64,000 nucleotides of DNA from Halobaculum sp. XH14 (GTDB lineage Archaea; Halobacteriota; Halobacteria; Halobacteriales; Haloferacaceae). The DNA lies in the NCBI RefSeq assembly GCF_032116555.1, contig NZ_CP134949.1, forward strand, positions 1,798,001 through 1,862,000, in the 5' to 3' direction. Below, one piece after another: positions 22,731 to 31,072 of this stretch (its first letter is position 1; each line of letters opens with the position of its first letter). Both the position numbers and the translations under genes were made by a program. Under the pieces are notes generated by a model that was not told the DNA's origin, made no database searches, and saw only the letters and a list, made by a program, of their open reading frames with translations.

Positions 22731-23057
22731 TCACTGGGTTCGGTCGACGAGCCCCTGCGACTCGATGAGCTCCCAGACCTTGCTCCCCTGATCGATGATC
22801 CCGTAGACCCGCCCCTTCGCGCGCTCCTCGGAGACGTGCAGCGTGACCAGCCGTCGTTCCCGAAGCCCCTTGAGGGCCCGTGAAACGTGGGTCACGGCGA
22901 TGTCCGCGTTGTCCGCGATCTGTGACGGCGTCGCGGGTCCGTCCGCGAGCCGCCCGAGCACGCTCGTCCGGTAGTCGGAACTGATCACGTAGCCGGCCAT
23001 GTCCCACTCGTCCCGCATCGGTGCCCCAAACCCGTCACCGACGTGTTCGTTGGACAT
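22731..23057 (-). CDS. Winged-helix regulator (MarR/ArsR-like)
   Basis: A 108-residue single-domain DNA-binding protein. YVISSDYRTSVLGRLADGPA leads into TPSQIADNADIAVTHVSRAL, the recognition helix, and RRLVTLHVSEERAKGRVYGI is the wing. There is no extra ligand domain, which is common for small haloarchaeal regulators. A GATTATGTAC promoter lies 27 nt upstream, and a 21-bp palindrome sits 10 bp beyond it, where the protein might bind its own promoter. Targets are unknown. Confidence 0.85.
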   Translation of the reverse strand: MSNEHVGDGFGAPMRDEWDMAGYVISSDYRTSVLGRLADGPATPSQIADNADIAVTHVSRALKGLRERRLVTLHVSEERAKGRVYGIIDQGSKVWELIESQGLVDRTQ

Positions 23058-23080
23058 TCAACTCGCCACAGTACGGGCCG

Positions 23081-23120
23081 GTACATAATCCATACGCCAC
23101 GTCCTCAGCAGCTGAGGACG
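23081..23120 (-). promoter_or_regulatory. TATA box and 21-bp palindrome upstream of the winged-helix gene
   Basis: The TATA-like GATTATGTAC is at 23081-23090 (minus strand). From 23100 to 23120 lies a perfect palindrome, arms CGTCCTCAGC and GCTGAGGACG around a single A. The palindrome is on the upstream (BRE) side of the promoter, and also lies 74 nt downstream of the purN-purH stop codon, so it could be an operator or that transcript's end. Confidence 0.6.
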
Positions 23121-23193
23121 GCGATTTTGTGGGTTTGGGAACCAGTCGTGATCCGGTACGATCGGTGTGGTGCGTCGAACGGCGGGTCGCGGG

Positions 23194-24792
23194 TCAGTCG
23201 TGCCGGAACGACCGCGATCCGGTGAACGCCATCGCCATGCCGTGCGCGTCCGCCGCCTCGATGACGTCGTCGTCGTTGACCGAGCCGCCGGGCTGGATTA
23301 CCGCCTCGATGCCCGCCTCGGCCGCCTCCTCGATGGCGTCCGGGAACGGGAAGAACGCGTCCGAGGCCATCACGGCTCCGTCGGCCGACTTGCCCTCGGC
23401 GTCCGACTCGGCCTTCATCGCGGCGAGCGTGACGGCGTCGACCCTCGACACCTGCCCCATCCCCACGCCGACCGTCTCGGTGCCCTCGGCGAACAGGATG
23501 CCGTTCGACTTGACGTGTTTGAGCACTTTCCACGCGAACAGCATCGTCTCGACCTCCTCGTCGGTCGGCTCCCGCTCGGTGACGAACTCCAGATCCGCCC
23601 CCGTCGGCGACTGGAGGTCGCGTTCCTGAACGAGGCGACCCCCGAGGATCGGTTTCTCGGTCAGGGTCTCGCCCGTCCGGCCGGGCGCACCGAGGTCGCC
23701 GACGTCGAGCACGCGGAGGTTCTCCGTCCCGGTCAACACGTCGAGCGCGTCGGACTCGTAGCCCGGCGCGACGACGACCTCCTTGAACGAGTCGACGATC
23801 AGTTCCGCGGTCGCGGCGTCGCACTCGCGGTTGAGCGCGACGATGCCGCCGAACGCGGACTTCGCGTCCGTCGAGAGCGCGTCGGCGTACGCCTCGGCGA
23901 GCGTGTCCGCGGTCGCACAGCCGGCGGGGTTGGTATGCTTGATGACGGCGGCGGCCGGCTCGTCGAACTCCGTCACGAGGTTCAGCGCGCCGTCGGCGTC
24001 GTTGTAGTTGTTGTACGAGAGCGCCTTCGCTCCCTCGTTCAGCTGGTCGGCCGCGACGACGTTCGCCTCCTCGCAGGTCGTGTCGGCGTACAGCGCGGCG
24101 TCCTGGTGGGGGTTCTCGCCGTAGCGGAGTTCGCGGACGCGGTCGTCGCTGACGAGCCGACGGGACGGGAACCCGCCGTCGTCGCCCGCGTCGTCGCCGT
24201 CGACGGTGACCGTGCCGGCGTCCGGGTCCACCTCGACGCGCCCCTCCGCGAACCACTTCACCGCCCGCGGGTAGGCGGCGTACTCCGCCTCGGTCAGCAC
24301 ACGCTCCTTCAGGTCGGCGGCGTCGTCGCTCTCGAACACGGCCACCGGCTCCTGCGTGACGATCGGGCCGCCGTCCACCTCCTCGGTGACGACGTGGACC
24401 GTACAGCCCGTGGTCCGGACACCCGCCTCGAGCACCTGCTCGTGTGCGTCGGTGCCCGGGAACGCGGGAAGCAGCGACGGGTGGACGTTCAGCGTCGTCG
24501 GCGCGGACCGGAGGAACTCGGCGGTCAGCACGCGCATGTAGCCGTCGAGACAGACGAGGTCGAACTCGTGTTCGGCCAGCGCGTCGAGCACCCGACGCTC
24601 GTGGGACTCGCGGGCCTCGTCCGGGTCGCGTTCGACGACTTCGGTGGCGATCCCGCGCTCGGCAGCCGCGTCGAGCACCGGCGCGTCGGCGTCGTTCGTG
24701 AGTACGACCGAGAGGGTCGCCCCGCCGGGCGCCAGGTCCGCGATCCGTCGAAGGTTTCGTCCGCGGTTGCTCGCCATGCCGGCAATCTTCAT
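23194..24792 (-). CDS. purNH: Fusion of phosphoribosylglycinamide formyltransferase and AICAR formyltransferase
   Basis: A 532-residue fusion. Residues 1-185 are PurN: KIAGMASNRGRNLRRIADLA, the catalytic loop LNVHPSLLPAFPGTDAHEQV, and VTEEVDGGPIVTQE. Residues about 205-532 are the AICAR transformylase half of PurH: RELRYGENPHQDAALY, VIKHTNPAGCATADTLAEAY and SDAFFPFPDAIEEAAEAG. The IMP cyclohydrolase (MGS-like) domain found in bacterial PurH is missing; haloarchaea use a separate PurO enzyme for ring closure. The protein therefore catalyses both folate-dependent formyl transfers of IMP synthesis. The start at 24792 has CCGTTTTTCTCC 27 nt upstream. Confidence 0.92.
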   Translation of the reverse strand: MKIAGMASNRGRNLRRIADLAPGGATLSVVLTNDADAPVLDAAAERGIATEVVERDPDEARESHERRVLDALAEHEFDLVCLDGYMRVLTAEFLRSAPTTLNVHPSLLPAFPGTDAHEQVLEAGVRTTGCTVHVVTEEVDGGPIVTQEPVAVFESDDAADLKERVLTEAEYAAYPRAVKWFAEGRVEVDPDAGTVTVDGDDAGDDGGFPSRRLVSDDRVRELRYGENPHQDAALYADTTCEEANVVAADQLNEGAKALSYNNYNDADGALNLVTEFDEPAAAVIKHTNPAGCATADTLAEAYADALSTDAKSAFGGIVALNRECDAATAELIVDSFKEVVVAPGYESDALDVLTGTENLRVLDVGDLGAPGRTGETLTEKPILGGRLVQERDLQSPTGADLEFVTEREPTDEEVETMLFAWKVLKHVKSNGILFAEGTETVGVGMGQVSRVDAVTLAAMKAESDAEGKSADGAVMASDAFFPFPDAIEEAAEAGIEAVIQPGGSVNDDDVIEAADAHGMAMAFTGSRSFRHD

Positions 24793-24892
24793 GTGGGAAC
24801 GGTCAGGCGCGGGGAGAAAAACGGTTGCGGTCCAGATCGGGTAAGTATACAGTCCCATGCACAATACGTCGGCTAATTCGGACTCCGAAGCC

Positions 24893-24906
24893 TGTACATA
24901 TGCACA
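24893..24906. promoter_or_regulatory. Imperfect palindrome between divergent purine genes
   Basis: TGTACATATGCACA is symmetrical except at one pair (TGTrCATATGyACA type) and contains the 6-bp palindrome CATATG. It lies in the 168-bp space between purNH and purB, about 100 nt from purNH and 55 nt before purB. It may be a shared purine-gene operator. Confidence 0.45.
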
Positions 24907-24960
24907 GTCGTGGTTCCAGGGACCGGAACGCCTTTGCCCGCGGCGACGGCACGGAGGCGT

Positions 24961-26367
24961 ATGGACATCCCCCGCGAGGACCCGCTGGCGGCCGTCTCAC
25001 CGCTGGACGGTCGGTACGCCGGCCGGACCGCTCCGCTCGTGCCGTACGCGAGCGAGGCCGGACTGATCCGGGCCCGCGTTCGCGTCGAAGTCGAGTACCT
25101 GCTCGCGCTCGCCGCGGAGCCGGCGGTCGGCGTGTCGCTCTCGGCGGCCGAACGCGACGCGCTCCGCTCGGTCGTGGGCGAGTTCGACGCCGAGGACGCC
25201 AGGCTCGTCAAGCGGCTCGAGACGGATGGCGCCGAGGGCTACGCCGCGACGAACCACGACGTGAAAGCCGTCGAGTACTTCCTGCGGACCGAGACGCCAG
25301 AGCGCGTCCACCCGTGGATCCACTTCGGGCTGACCAGCGAGGACGTGAACAACCTCGCCCACCGGCTGCTCGTGGAGCCGGCCGTCGAGGACGTGCTCGT
25401 GCCGGCCCTGCGCGACGTCCGGGACGATCTGACGGCCATGGCACGGGAGCACCGCGACCTACCGATGCTCGCGCGGACGCACGGCCAGCCGGCCACGCCG
25501 ACGACGTTCGGGAAGGAGTTGGCCGTCTACGCCGCGCGTCTCGGGAAGTCGCTCGGACGGATCGCCGATGCAAGGGAGGGGCTGTCTGGCAAACTCGCCG
25601 GCGCGTCGGGGACGTACGCCGCACACCGGGCCGCCTACCCCGACGTCGACTGGCGGACGTTCTCCCGCGAGTTCGTCACGTCGCTCGGCCTCGACCACGC
25701 CCCGCTGGCGACGCAGGTGAACCCCTGCGACGACCTCGCGGCGCTGTTCGACGCGCTCCGTGGCGCGAACGACGTCCTGCTCGATCTCGACCGCGACATG
25801 TGGCTCTACGTGTCGGACCGCTACCTCGGCCAGGAGGCCGCCGCCGGGGAGACGGGCTCGTCGACGATGCCCCATAAGGTGAACCCCATCGACTTCGAGA
25901 ACTCGGAGGGGAACCTCTCGAAGGCGAACTCTGACCTCACGTTCCTGGCGGACTACGTCACCACCTCGCGGCTCCAGCGGGACCTCTCGGACTCGACGGT
26001 GAAACGCAACGTCGGCGCGGCGTTCGCTCACTGCCTGATCGGCTACACGAAGACGAAGGCCGGGCTGGAGAAGGTCACGCCGAACGAGCAGGTCATGCGG
26101 GAGGACCTGGAGGCAAACCCCGAGGTGATCGGCGAGGCGGTCCAGACCATCCTGCGACGGGAGGGCGACACCGGCGCCTACGAGCGCGTCAAGGAGCTCA
26201 CGCGCGGCAGCCGAACGACCCTCGAGGCGTTCCACGGGCTCTTCGATGATCTCGACGTGGACGAGTCGACCCGCGAGGAACTAGGCGCGCTCGCGCCCAC
26301 GATCTACGTCGGCTACGGCGGCGACCTCGTCGACGAACTGGACGGCCGACTCGACGACGATAGCTGA
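24961..26367 (+). CDS. purB: Adenylosuccinate lyase
   Basis: A 468-residue enzyme of the fumarase/aspartase superfamily that splits SAICAR in IMP synthesis and adenylosuccinate in AMP synthesis. The superfamily signature GSSTMPHKVNPIDFENSEGN lies near residue 298; ARTHGQPATPTTFGKEL holds the substrate-binding histidine, and HFGLTSEDVNN the earlier conserved segment. The ATG at 24961 (MDIPREDPLAAVSPLDGRY) matches the family N-terminus; a longer frame from 24910 is unlikely. A CCTTTGCC element 27 nt upstream is a weak TATA candidate. It is divergent from purNH, another step of the same pathway. Confidence 0.95.
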   Translation: MDIPREDPLAAVSPLDGRYAGRTAPLVPYASEAGLIRARVRVEVEYLLALAAEPAVGVSLSAAERDALRSVVGEFDAEDARLVKRLETDGAEGYAATNHDVKAVEYFLRTETPERVHPWIHFGLTSEDVNNLAHRLLVEPAVEDVLVPALRDVRDDLTAMAREHRDLPMLARTHGQPATPTTFGKELAVYAARLGKSLGRIADAREGLSGKLAGASGTYAAHRAAYPDVDWRTFSREFVTSLGLDHAPLATQVNPCDDLAALFDALRGANDVLLDLDRDMWLYVSDRYLGQEAAAGETGSSTMPHKVNPIDFENSEGNLSKANSDLTFLADYVTTSRLQRDLSDSTVKRNVGAAFAHCLIGYTKTKAGLEKVTPNEQVMREDLEANPEVIGEAVQTILRREGDTGAYERVKELTRGSRTTLEAFHGLFDDLDVDESTREELGALAPTIYVGYGGDLVDELDGRLDDDS

Positions 26368-26463
26368 CCGGCCGACCGCGACGATTTCTGGCGTCTCGTC
26401 GGGCAACGTCTGCCGACCAGCGGCGAGCGACGGCGACCGAGAAATTGCCGACTGACCCCCCCT

Positions 26464-26526
26464 CCCGACCGGCAACGGGCGGGACTGGAAGGGGCCGCGG
26501 AGGCTTCCGAGGTGTTGCCGGTCGGG
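26464..26526. other. Structured intergenic element with 13-bp perfect inverted repeat
   Basis: Arms CCCGACCGGCAAC (26464-26476) and GTTGCCGGTCGGG (26514-26526) are perfectly complementary around 37 nt. The loop holds GGGACTGGAAGGGGCCG and an inner GGAAG/CTTCC pair. It lies between the convergent purB and winged-helix genes, and could be a bidirectional transcript-end structure or a small RNA. A related core occurs at about 38874-38896. Confidence 0.6.
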
Positions 26527-26578
26527 GCGTGCGAGCTATGGAGCGGAAAGGGACGAAACGAAAACCGGAGACTTCCGG

Positions 26579-26932
26579 TCAGTACTCCTCGTACGCGAGG
26601 TTCATCAGCCACTGCGTGAACGCGTCGCCGTTCGGGTCGATCTCCTCCTCGCCGATGAACGGCGAGAGCAGGTCGCCGGCCATGAGCAGCGAGAAGTCGA
26701 GGTCGGCGGCCGTGGGCTCCAGATAGTAGGTGTTGTGACCGTCGTAGACGGCGTCCTCGCGCTCGATGAGGTCGAGCTCAGAGAGCTTCTCCGCGATCCG
26801 GCTCCCCTTGCGCGAGGAGACGTCGAGTTCCTTCCAGAAGTCGCTCTGGTGGATCCCGCCCGACTCGCGGACGAGCTGGAGCCCTGCGTACTCGTCATCC
26901 GAGAGGTCAGCTTCGGCGTCGGCGACGCTCAT
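26579..26932 (-). CDS. Small winged-helix regulator
   Basis: A 117-residue protein. LSDDEYAGLQLVRESGGIHQ then SDFWKELDVSSRKGSRIAEK form a MarR-like helix-turn-helix, followed by LIEREDAVYDGHNTYYLEPT as the wing. The C-terminal DFSLLMAGDLLSPFIGEEEI is conserved in haloarchaeal relatives as I recall them, but has no known function. AAGTTAAACG (26956-26965, minus strand) 29 nt upstream overlaps the stop codon of the NRDE gene and gives it its own promoter. Confidence 0.82.
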   Translation of the reverse strand: MSVADAEADLSDDEYAGLQLVRESGGIHQSDFWKELDVSSRKGSRIAEKLSELDLIEREDAVYDGHNTYYLEPTAADLDFSLLMAGDLLSPFIGEEEIDPNGDAFTQWLMNLAYEEY

Positions 26933-26958
26933 ACCCAGTCTCAGGGTGCGGCCCCCGT

Positions 26959-27771
26959 TTAACTTTGGCCTTCGCCGGCGTCGGCCGCGGTCGTCTCGAT
27001 CAGCGGCTCGTAGGCCGTCTCGCAGGGGGGTCCGTCCGCGAAGTCGTACCGTCTGCTGCCGTCGTCGCCGACGATGACGAGCGAGGAGGAGCGCGTCCCG
27101 TACCCGCCGCCGGACTCGTCCGACGTGCCGTCCGACGCCGTTCCGGAGTCTGACACGTCGCCGTGGATGCAGACGCCGAACTCGTGGTCGCCGAGCGCCT
27201 CGCCGGCACGTTCGAGCCACTCCTCGGCCGTCTCGTCCGGGAACGGGCCGAGTTCCGCCGCCAGTTTCCGCGCGTTCCTGGCCTGCCGTTCGGCGATATC
27301 GGCCCTGTCCGGCGGTTCGTAGTACGTCCCGTCGAACCCGACGTTGCCGACGACGTGGATTCCCTCGCCCAGTTCAGTGACGCCGAGGGTGCCGTCCCAC
27401 TCCAAGAGCAGCGCGTCGTCCCGGTCGGCGAGCACGAGGTTGAACCCGTCGTAGTCGTGTTCGACGCAGGACTCCTCGACCAGGCTCGCCGCCCCGTCGG
27501 CCGACGCCTCGCGCAGGCAGTCGCGGACGAGCAGCCCACGCGACCGACTCGAGCCCAGCCCGTCGACCCAGCGGTTCGTGACGCCGACGAACAGGCCGTC
27601 GTCGTTGTAGCCGATCCAGGTCCCGCCGGCCTCGGCGTCGCGGGGACCGACGACGCCAGGTTCGAGTTCGCGCGGCGGCTCCGAGGGACGATTCAGCGCC
27701 TCGTCGCGGTTTGCCGCCACCACGACCGAGGCCTCCGGGAAGGACCGCCACGCGAGGGTGAGCGTACACAT
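26959..27771 (-). CDS. NRDE (TANGO2-like) family protein
   Basis: A 270-residue protein. MCTLTLAWRS opens with the family's invariant cysteine at position 2, and NRDEALNRPSEPP is the name-giving NRDE motif; GGTWIGYNDDGLFVGVTNR follows. In eukaryotes the TANGO2 relative is tied to haem or lipid handling, and the N-terminal Cys suggests an Ntn-hydrolase-like fold. No enzymatic activity is established for archaeal members. TTTTCTTCCT (27791-27800, minus strand) is 26 nt upstream. The gene follows the lysine operon by 39 nt but has its own promoter. Confidence 0.88.
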   Translation of the reverse strand: MCTLTLAWRSFPEASVVVAANRDEALNRPSEPPRELEPGVVGPRDAEAGGTWIGYNDDGLFVGVTNRWVDGLGSSRSRGLLVRDCLREASADGAASLVEESCVEHDYDGFNLVLADRDDALLLEWDGTLGVTELGEGIHVVGNVGFDGTYYEPPDRADIAERQARNARKLAAELGPFPDETAEEWLERAGEALGDHEFGVCIHGDVSDSGTASDGTSDESGGGYGTRSSSLVIVGDDGSRRYDFADGPPCETAYEPLIETTAADAGEGQS

Positions 27772-27810
27772 ACCCGTTCGTACGACGGGGAGGAAGAAAA
27801 GCGGCGGCGG

Positions 27811-28974
27811 TCAGCCGACGAGGCCGCTCACGGCACGGGTCAACGCCGCCGCGGCGGTCCGCACCCGGTCCAGTCGCACGTACTCCCGCTCGGCGTGGGC
27901 GACCGCACCCGCCTCGTCCGCGAGGTGGCCGGGGCCGAACACGACCGTCGGCGTGGGTGCGAAGTACGACGCCTCGGTCGCCGCGCCGAACGGCCGGACG
28001 GAGCCGTCTCCGTCCGCGCCGGCGGTCCGTGCTGCGGCCGCGAGCGTCCCGACGAGGTCGTGGTCCGGGTCGGTGTCGAACGCTTCGAGGAACGGCGTCG
28101 GCCGCTCGGTGAACGAGAACTCGACGCCGACCTCGGGGGCGACCGCCTCCCGGACCGCCGAGAGCAACTCAGTTCGGAACCCCGACGTGGTCTCGGGGGG
28201 AACGGACCGCCTGTCCAGCGTGAGTCGCGCCTCCGCGGGCACCTGGTTCGTCGCCTCGCCGCCGTCGACGCCCGTTGCGGTGAGCGTCGGCGAGCCGAGC
28301 CGCGGGTGCGGCTCCCGGCCCTCGTCGAACCGCCGAACCGCGCCCAGCGCGTCCTCCAGCGCGGCGACCGCGTCGACGCCCGACTCCGGTTCGGCCGCGT
28401 GTGCCGCGCTCCCGGAGAGGGTGAGCGTCCCCTCGAACCGGCCGCGTGCGGCCGTGCAGACGTCACAGTCGGTCGGTTCGCCGACGACGAACAGGTCGCC
28501 ATCGAGCGGGTCGAGGGCTGCCGTCCGTTCGTCGTCGCCGTCGCCGTCGTCACCGCCGTCAGCGCCGACCCCGTACTCGCCCGTGACCAGCGCGTGGGCA
28601 CCCGTCGAGAGCGTCTCCTCGTCGGGCGTGATCGCCAGCGTGAGGCGGCCGGCCGACGGCTCGACCGAGAGGAACGCGGCCAGCAACGCCGCCAGCGGTC
28701 CCTTCGCGTCACAGGATCCGCGCCCCCGGAGTACGTCGCCGTCCCGCTCGACCGGCAGTCCCGGCGGGACCGTGTCGACGTGCGTGTTCAACACGACGTG
28801 GGGTTCGCCCACGCCCTTCGTCGCCCGGACGTTCCCGGCGGCGTCGACGACCGGACTCGCGTCGGCCCGGTCGAGCGTCTCGACCAGGAACGAGCGCATC
28901 TCGTCGACGGATCCGTGGGAGTCAATCCGGACGGCCGCGTCCAGAAATTCGACCGGATCGAACGCCGCACTCAC
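27811..28974 (-). CDS. dapE: Succinyl-diaminopimelate desuccinylase-like M20 peptidase
   Basis: A 387-residue M20-family metallohydrolase. Metal ligands are visible in LNTHVDTVPP, RGSCDAKGPLAALL, TPDEETLSTGAHALV and VVGEPTDCD; AAHAAEPESGVDAVAAL is the dimerisation domain. Other M20 enzymes (ArgE, LysK) look alike, but its place as last gene in a dap operon with dapD upstream fixes the role as removing succinate from N-succinyl-LL-diaminopimelate. Its ATG overlaps the dapF stop by 4 nt. An acidic low-complexity loop (DGGDDGDGDDERT) lies near residue 140. Confidence 0.88.
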   Translation of the reverse strand: MSAAFDPVEFLDAAVRIDSHGSVDEMRSFLVETLDRADASPVVDAAGNVRATKGVGEPHVVLNTHVDTVPPGLPVERDGDVLRGRGSCDAKGPLAALLAAFLSVEPSAGRLTLAITPDEETLSTGAHALVTGEYGVGADGGDDGDGDDERTAALDPLDGDLFVVGEPTDCDVCTAARGRFEGTLTLSGSAAHAAEPESGVDAVAALEDALGAVRRFDEGREPHPRLGSPTLTATGVDGGEATNQVPAEARLTLDRRSVPPETTSGFRTELLSAVREAVAPEVGVEFSFTERPTPFLEAFDTDPDHDLVGTLAAAARTAGADGDGSVRPFGAATEASYFAPTPTVVFGPGHLADEAGAVAHAEREYVRLDRVRTAAAALTRAVSGLVG

Positions 28975-29822
28975 GGCTCGGCCTCCAGCGATCCGGTCGC
29001 CTCGCGCTCGGTGGGGCCGGCGAGCGTCGCCGAACCTTCGGCGGGCACCGTAACGCGCAGGTCGCCGCCCGGCGGAGCCACCACCGACGATTCTCGGTCG
29101 GTTCGGCCGGTTCGGCGCGCCGCCGCGAGGATCGCCACCGCGCCGGTCCCGCAGGCGCGCGTCTCGTCCTCGACCCCGCGCTCGAACGTCCGCTGTAGGA
29201 AGTCCGCGCCGCCGTCCGGGGTCGGTTCCGCGAGGGTGACGTTCGCGCCCTCGGGGAACGCGTCGGCGCTCCGAACGGGCGGCGCGACCGCGTCGAGGTC
29301 CACCGCGTCAACGTCCTCGACGAACGCGACCGCGTGCGGGACGCCGGTGTCGACCGCGGTCACGGTCAGCCCCTCGACCGACTCCTCGACCAGCGGTCCG
29401 CCCCACGTCGTCGGAACGGCCGCGGGTTCGAACGTCGGTCTGCCCATCTCGACCTCGACGGCGTTCGTGGCCGTCCGGACGACCGCCCGTCGGTCGCCAG
29501 CGGGCGTCTCGACGACGAACTCCCTCGCACCGGTCCGCTCGCCGGCCCAGGAGGCGACACACCGCGCGCCGTTCCCGCACATCTCCGCGACCGAGCCGTC
29601 GGGCTGGACGAGCGTCATCCCGACGCGAACCGGGACGGCCTCCGGGTTCAGATCGAGGAACAGGACGCCGTCCGCGCCCCGGCGAGCGCCCGCCTCGACA
29701 CCCGTCTCCCGATCACAGTGGACGACGGCGAACCGGACGCGGTCGGGTACCGGTTCGTCGGCGTCGATGACGAGGAAGTCGTTGCCAGTGCCGTGGTACT
29801 TCACGAACGGGACGGTCGTCAT
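28971..29822 (-). CDS. dapF: Diaminopimelate epimerase
   Basis: A 283-residue enzyme interconverting LL- and meso-diaminopimelate. The two catalytic cysteines are C82 in MCGNGARCVASW and about C222 in DETRACGTGAVAIL, the family's mirror-image pair. VKYHGTGNDFLVID is the N-terminal signature. It overlaps lysA upstream and dapE downstream by 4 nt each. Meso-diaminopimelate here serves lysine synthesis only, since haloarchaea have no peptidoglycan. Confidence 0.95.
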   Translation of the reverse strand: MTTVPFVKYHGTGNDFLVIDADEPVPDRVRFAVVHCDRETGVEAGARRGADGVLFLDLNPEAVPVRVGMTLVQPDGSVAEMCGNGARCVASWAGERTGAREFVVETPAGDRRAVVRTATNAVEVEMGRPTFEPAAVPTTWGGPLVEESVEGLTVTAVDTGVPHAVAFVEDVDAVDLDAVAPPVRSADAFPEGANVTLAEPTPDGGADFLQRTFERGVEDETRACGTGAVAILAAARRTGRTDRESSVVAPPGGDLRVTVPAEGSATLAGPTEREATGSLEAEP

Positions 29823-31072
29823 CGTTCCAGCACCGTCAGGTCGGCGAGCGACTCGCGCCGCCTGAGCACGTCACCCTCCGGCGAGACGTCGGCCGGTCTG
29901 GGGCGGGAGTTGTACGTCGACGCCATCTCGTAGCCGTAGGCGCCCGCGTTACCGAGCGCGAGGAGGTCCCCCCGTTCGGGGGCGGGGAGCGGGCGACCCT
30001 CACAGAAGGTGTCGCCGCTCTCGCAGATGGGACCGGCGACCGTCACGGGTCGTTCCTCCCGTTCGTCGGCGCCCGGGTCCAGCAGGCGGATCGCGTGGAA
30101 CGCGTCGTACATCGCCGGCCGAAGCAGGTCGGTCATGCCGGCGTCGACGCCCGCGACGACCTCCCCCGCCGACGGCTTGACTGTGTTCACGCGCGTCACC
30201 AGCACGGCCGCGTCGGCGACGAGATAGCGACCGGGTTCGAGCGCCACGGCCGCATCGAGCGCCGACAGTTCCTCGCGCACCGCCGTCGCGACCGCGTCGA
30301 GGTCGAGCGGGGATTCGGTCTCGCGGTACGGGACGCCGACGCCGCCGCCGACGTTCACGTACTCGAGGTCGCCGACCTCGGCCGCCAGTTCCGCGACGCT
30401 CGCCAGGAACTCGCGGTGGGCAGCCAGATCCGCCTCGTCGTGGATGCCGGAGCCGGCGTGGGCGTGCAGGCCGACGAACTCGAAGTCGGCACGCGCGTCA
30501 GCGACGACCTCGTCGACCCGCTCGGCGGGCACGCCGAACTTCGCCGCCGCCCCGGTCCGCACCTTCTCGTGGTGGCCCGCGCCGACGCCGGGGTTCACTC
30601 GGACGCAGAGTCGGCCGTCGTACCCCCGCTCGCGCAGGCGGTCGAGCGTGTCCGCGGCGCCGACGGTGACCGTCAGATCCGCGCCGTCGCGCCACCAGTC
30701 GACCACGGCGTCGAGGTCACGGGCGGGCGGGTTGACCGCGGTGTAGTCGACGTCGTCGCCGCCGAAGCCGGCCTCCAGCGCGCGACCGACTTCGCCGGCC
30801 GACGCACACTCCGCGCCGAACCCCGCCTCCCGGACGGTTTCGAGGACCGCGCGCCCTGCGTTCGCCTTCACCGCGTACCGGAGCGACGCGTCGGGGAACG
30901 CGGCCCGGAACCGCGCGCAGTTCTGGGCGACGCGGTCGAGGTCGGTGACGTACAGCGGCGTCCCGTGCTCGGCAGCGAGTTCGCGCAGGCGCGCCTCGTT
31001 CCAGTCGGCGAGCCGGCGGGCCCCCGGCGAGCCCGTTCCGTCGGTCGGTTCGTCGGCGTCGGGTTCGCTCAT
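29819..31072 (-). CDS. lysA: Diaminopimelate decarboxylase
   Basis: A 417-residue fold-III PLP enzyme making L-lysine from meso-diaminopimelate. The PLP lysine is K69 in LRYAVKANAGRAVLE. HAHAGSGIHDEADL, VNVGGGVGVPY and the cysteine motif GPICESGDTFCEGR match DapDC, and YEMASTYNSRPRPAD is the C-terminal substrate segment. The start at 31072 overlaps the dapD stop (ATGA); a much longer upstream frame only reads dapD out of frame. The first 20 residues are a low-complexity acidic lead. Confidence 0.94.
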   Translation of the reverse strand: MSEPDADEPTDGTGSPGARRLADWNEARLRELAAEHGTPLYVTDLDRVAQNCARFRAAFPDASLRYAVKANAGRAVLETVREAGFGAECASAGEVGRALEAGFGGDDVDYTAVNPPARDLDAVVDWWRDGADLTVTVGAADTLDRLRERGYDGRLCVRVNPGVGAGHHEKVRTGAAAKFGVPAERVDEVVADARADFEFVGLHAHAGSGIHDEADLAAHREFLASVAELAAEVGDLEYVNVGGGVGVPYRETESPLDLDAVATAVREELSALDAAVALEPGRYLVADAAVLVTRVNTVKPSAGEVVAGVDAGMTDLLRPAMYDAFHAIRLLDPGADEREERPVTVAGPICESGDTFCEGRPLPAPERGDLLALGNAGAYGYEMASTYNSRPRPADVSPEGDVLRRRESLADLTVLER

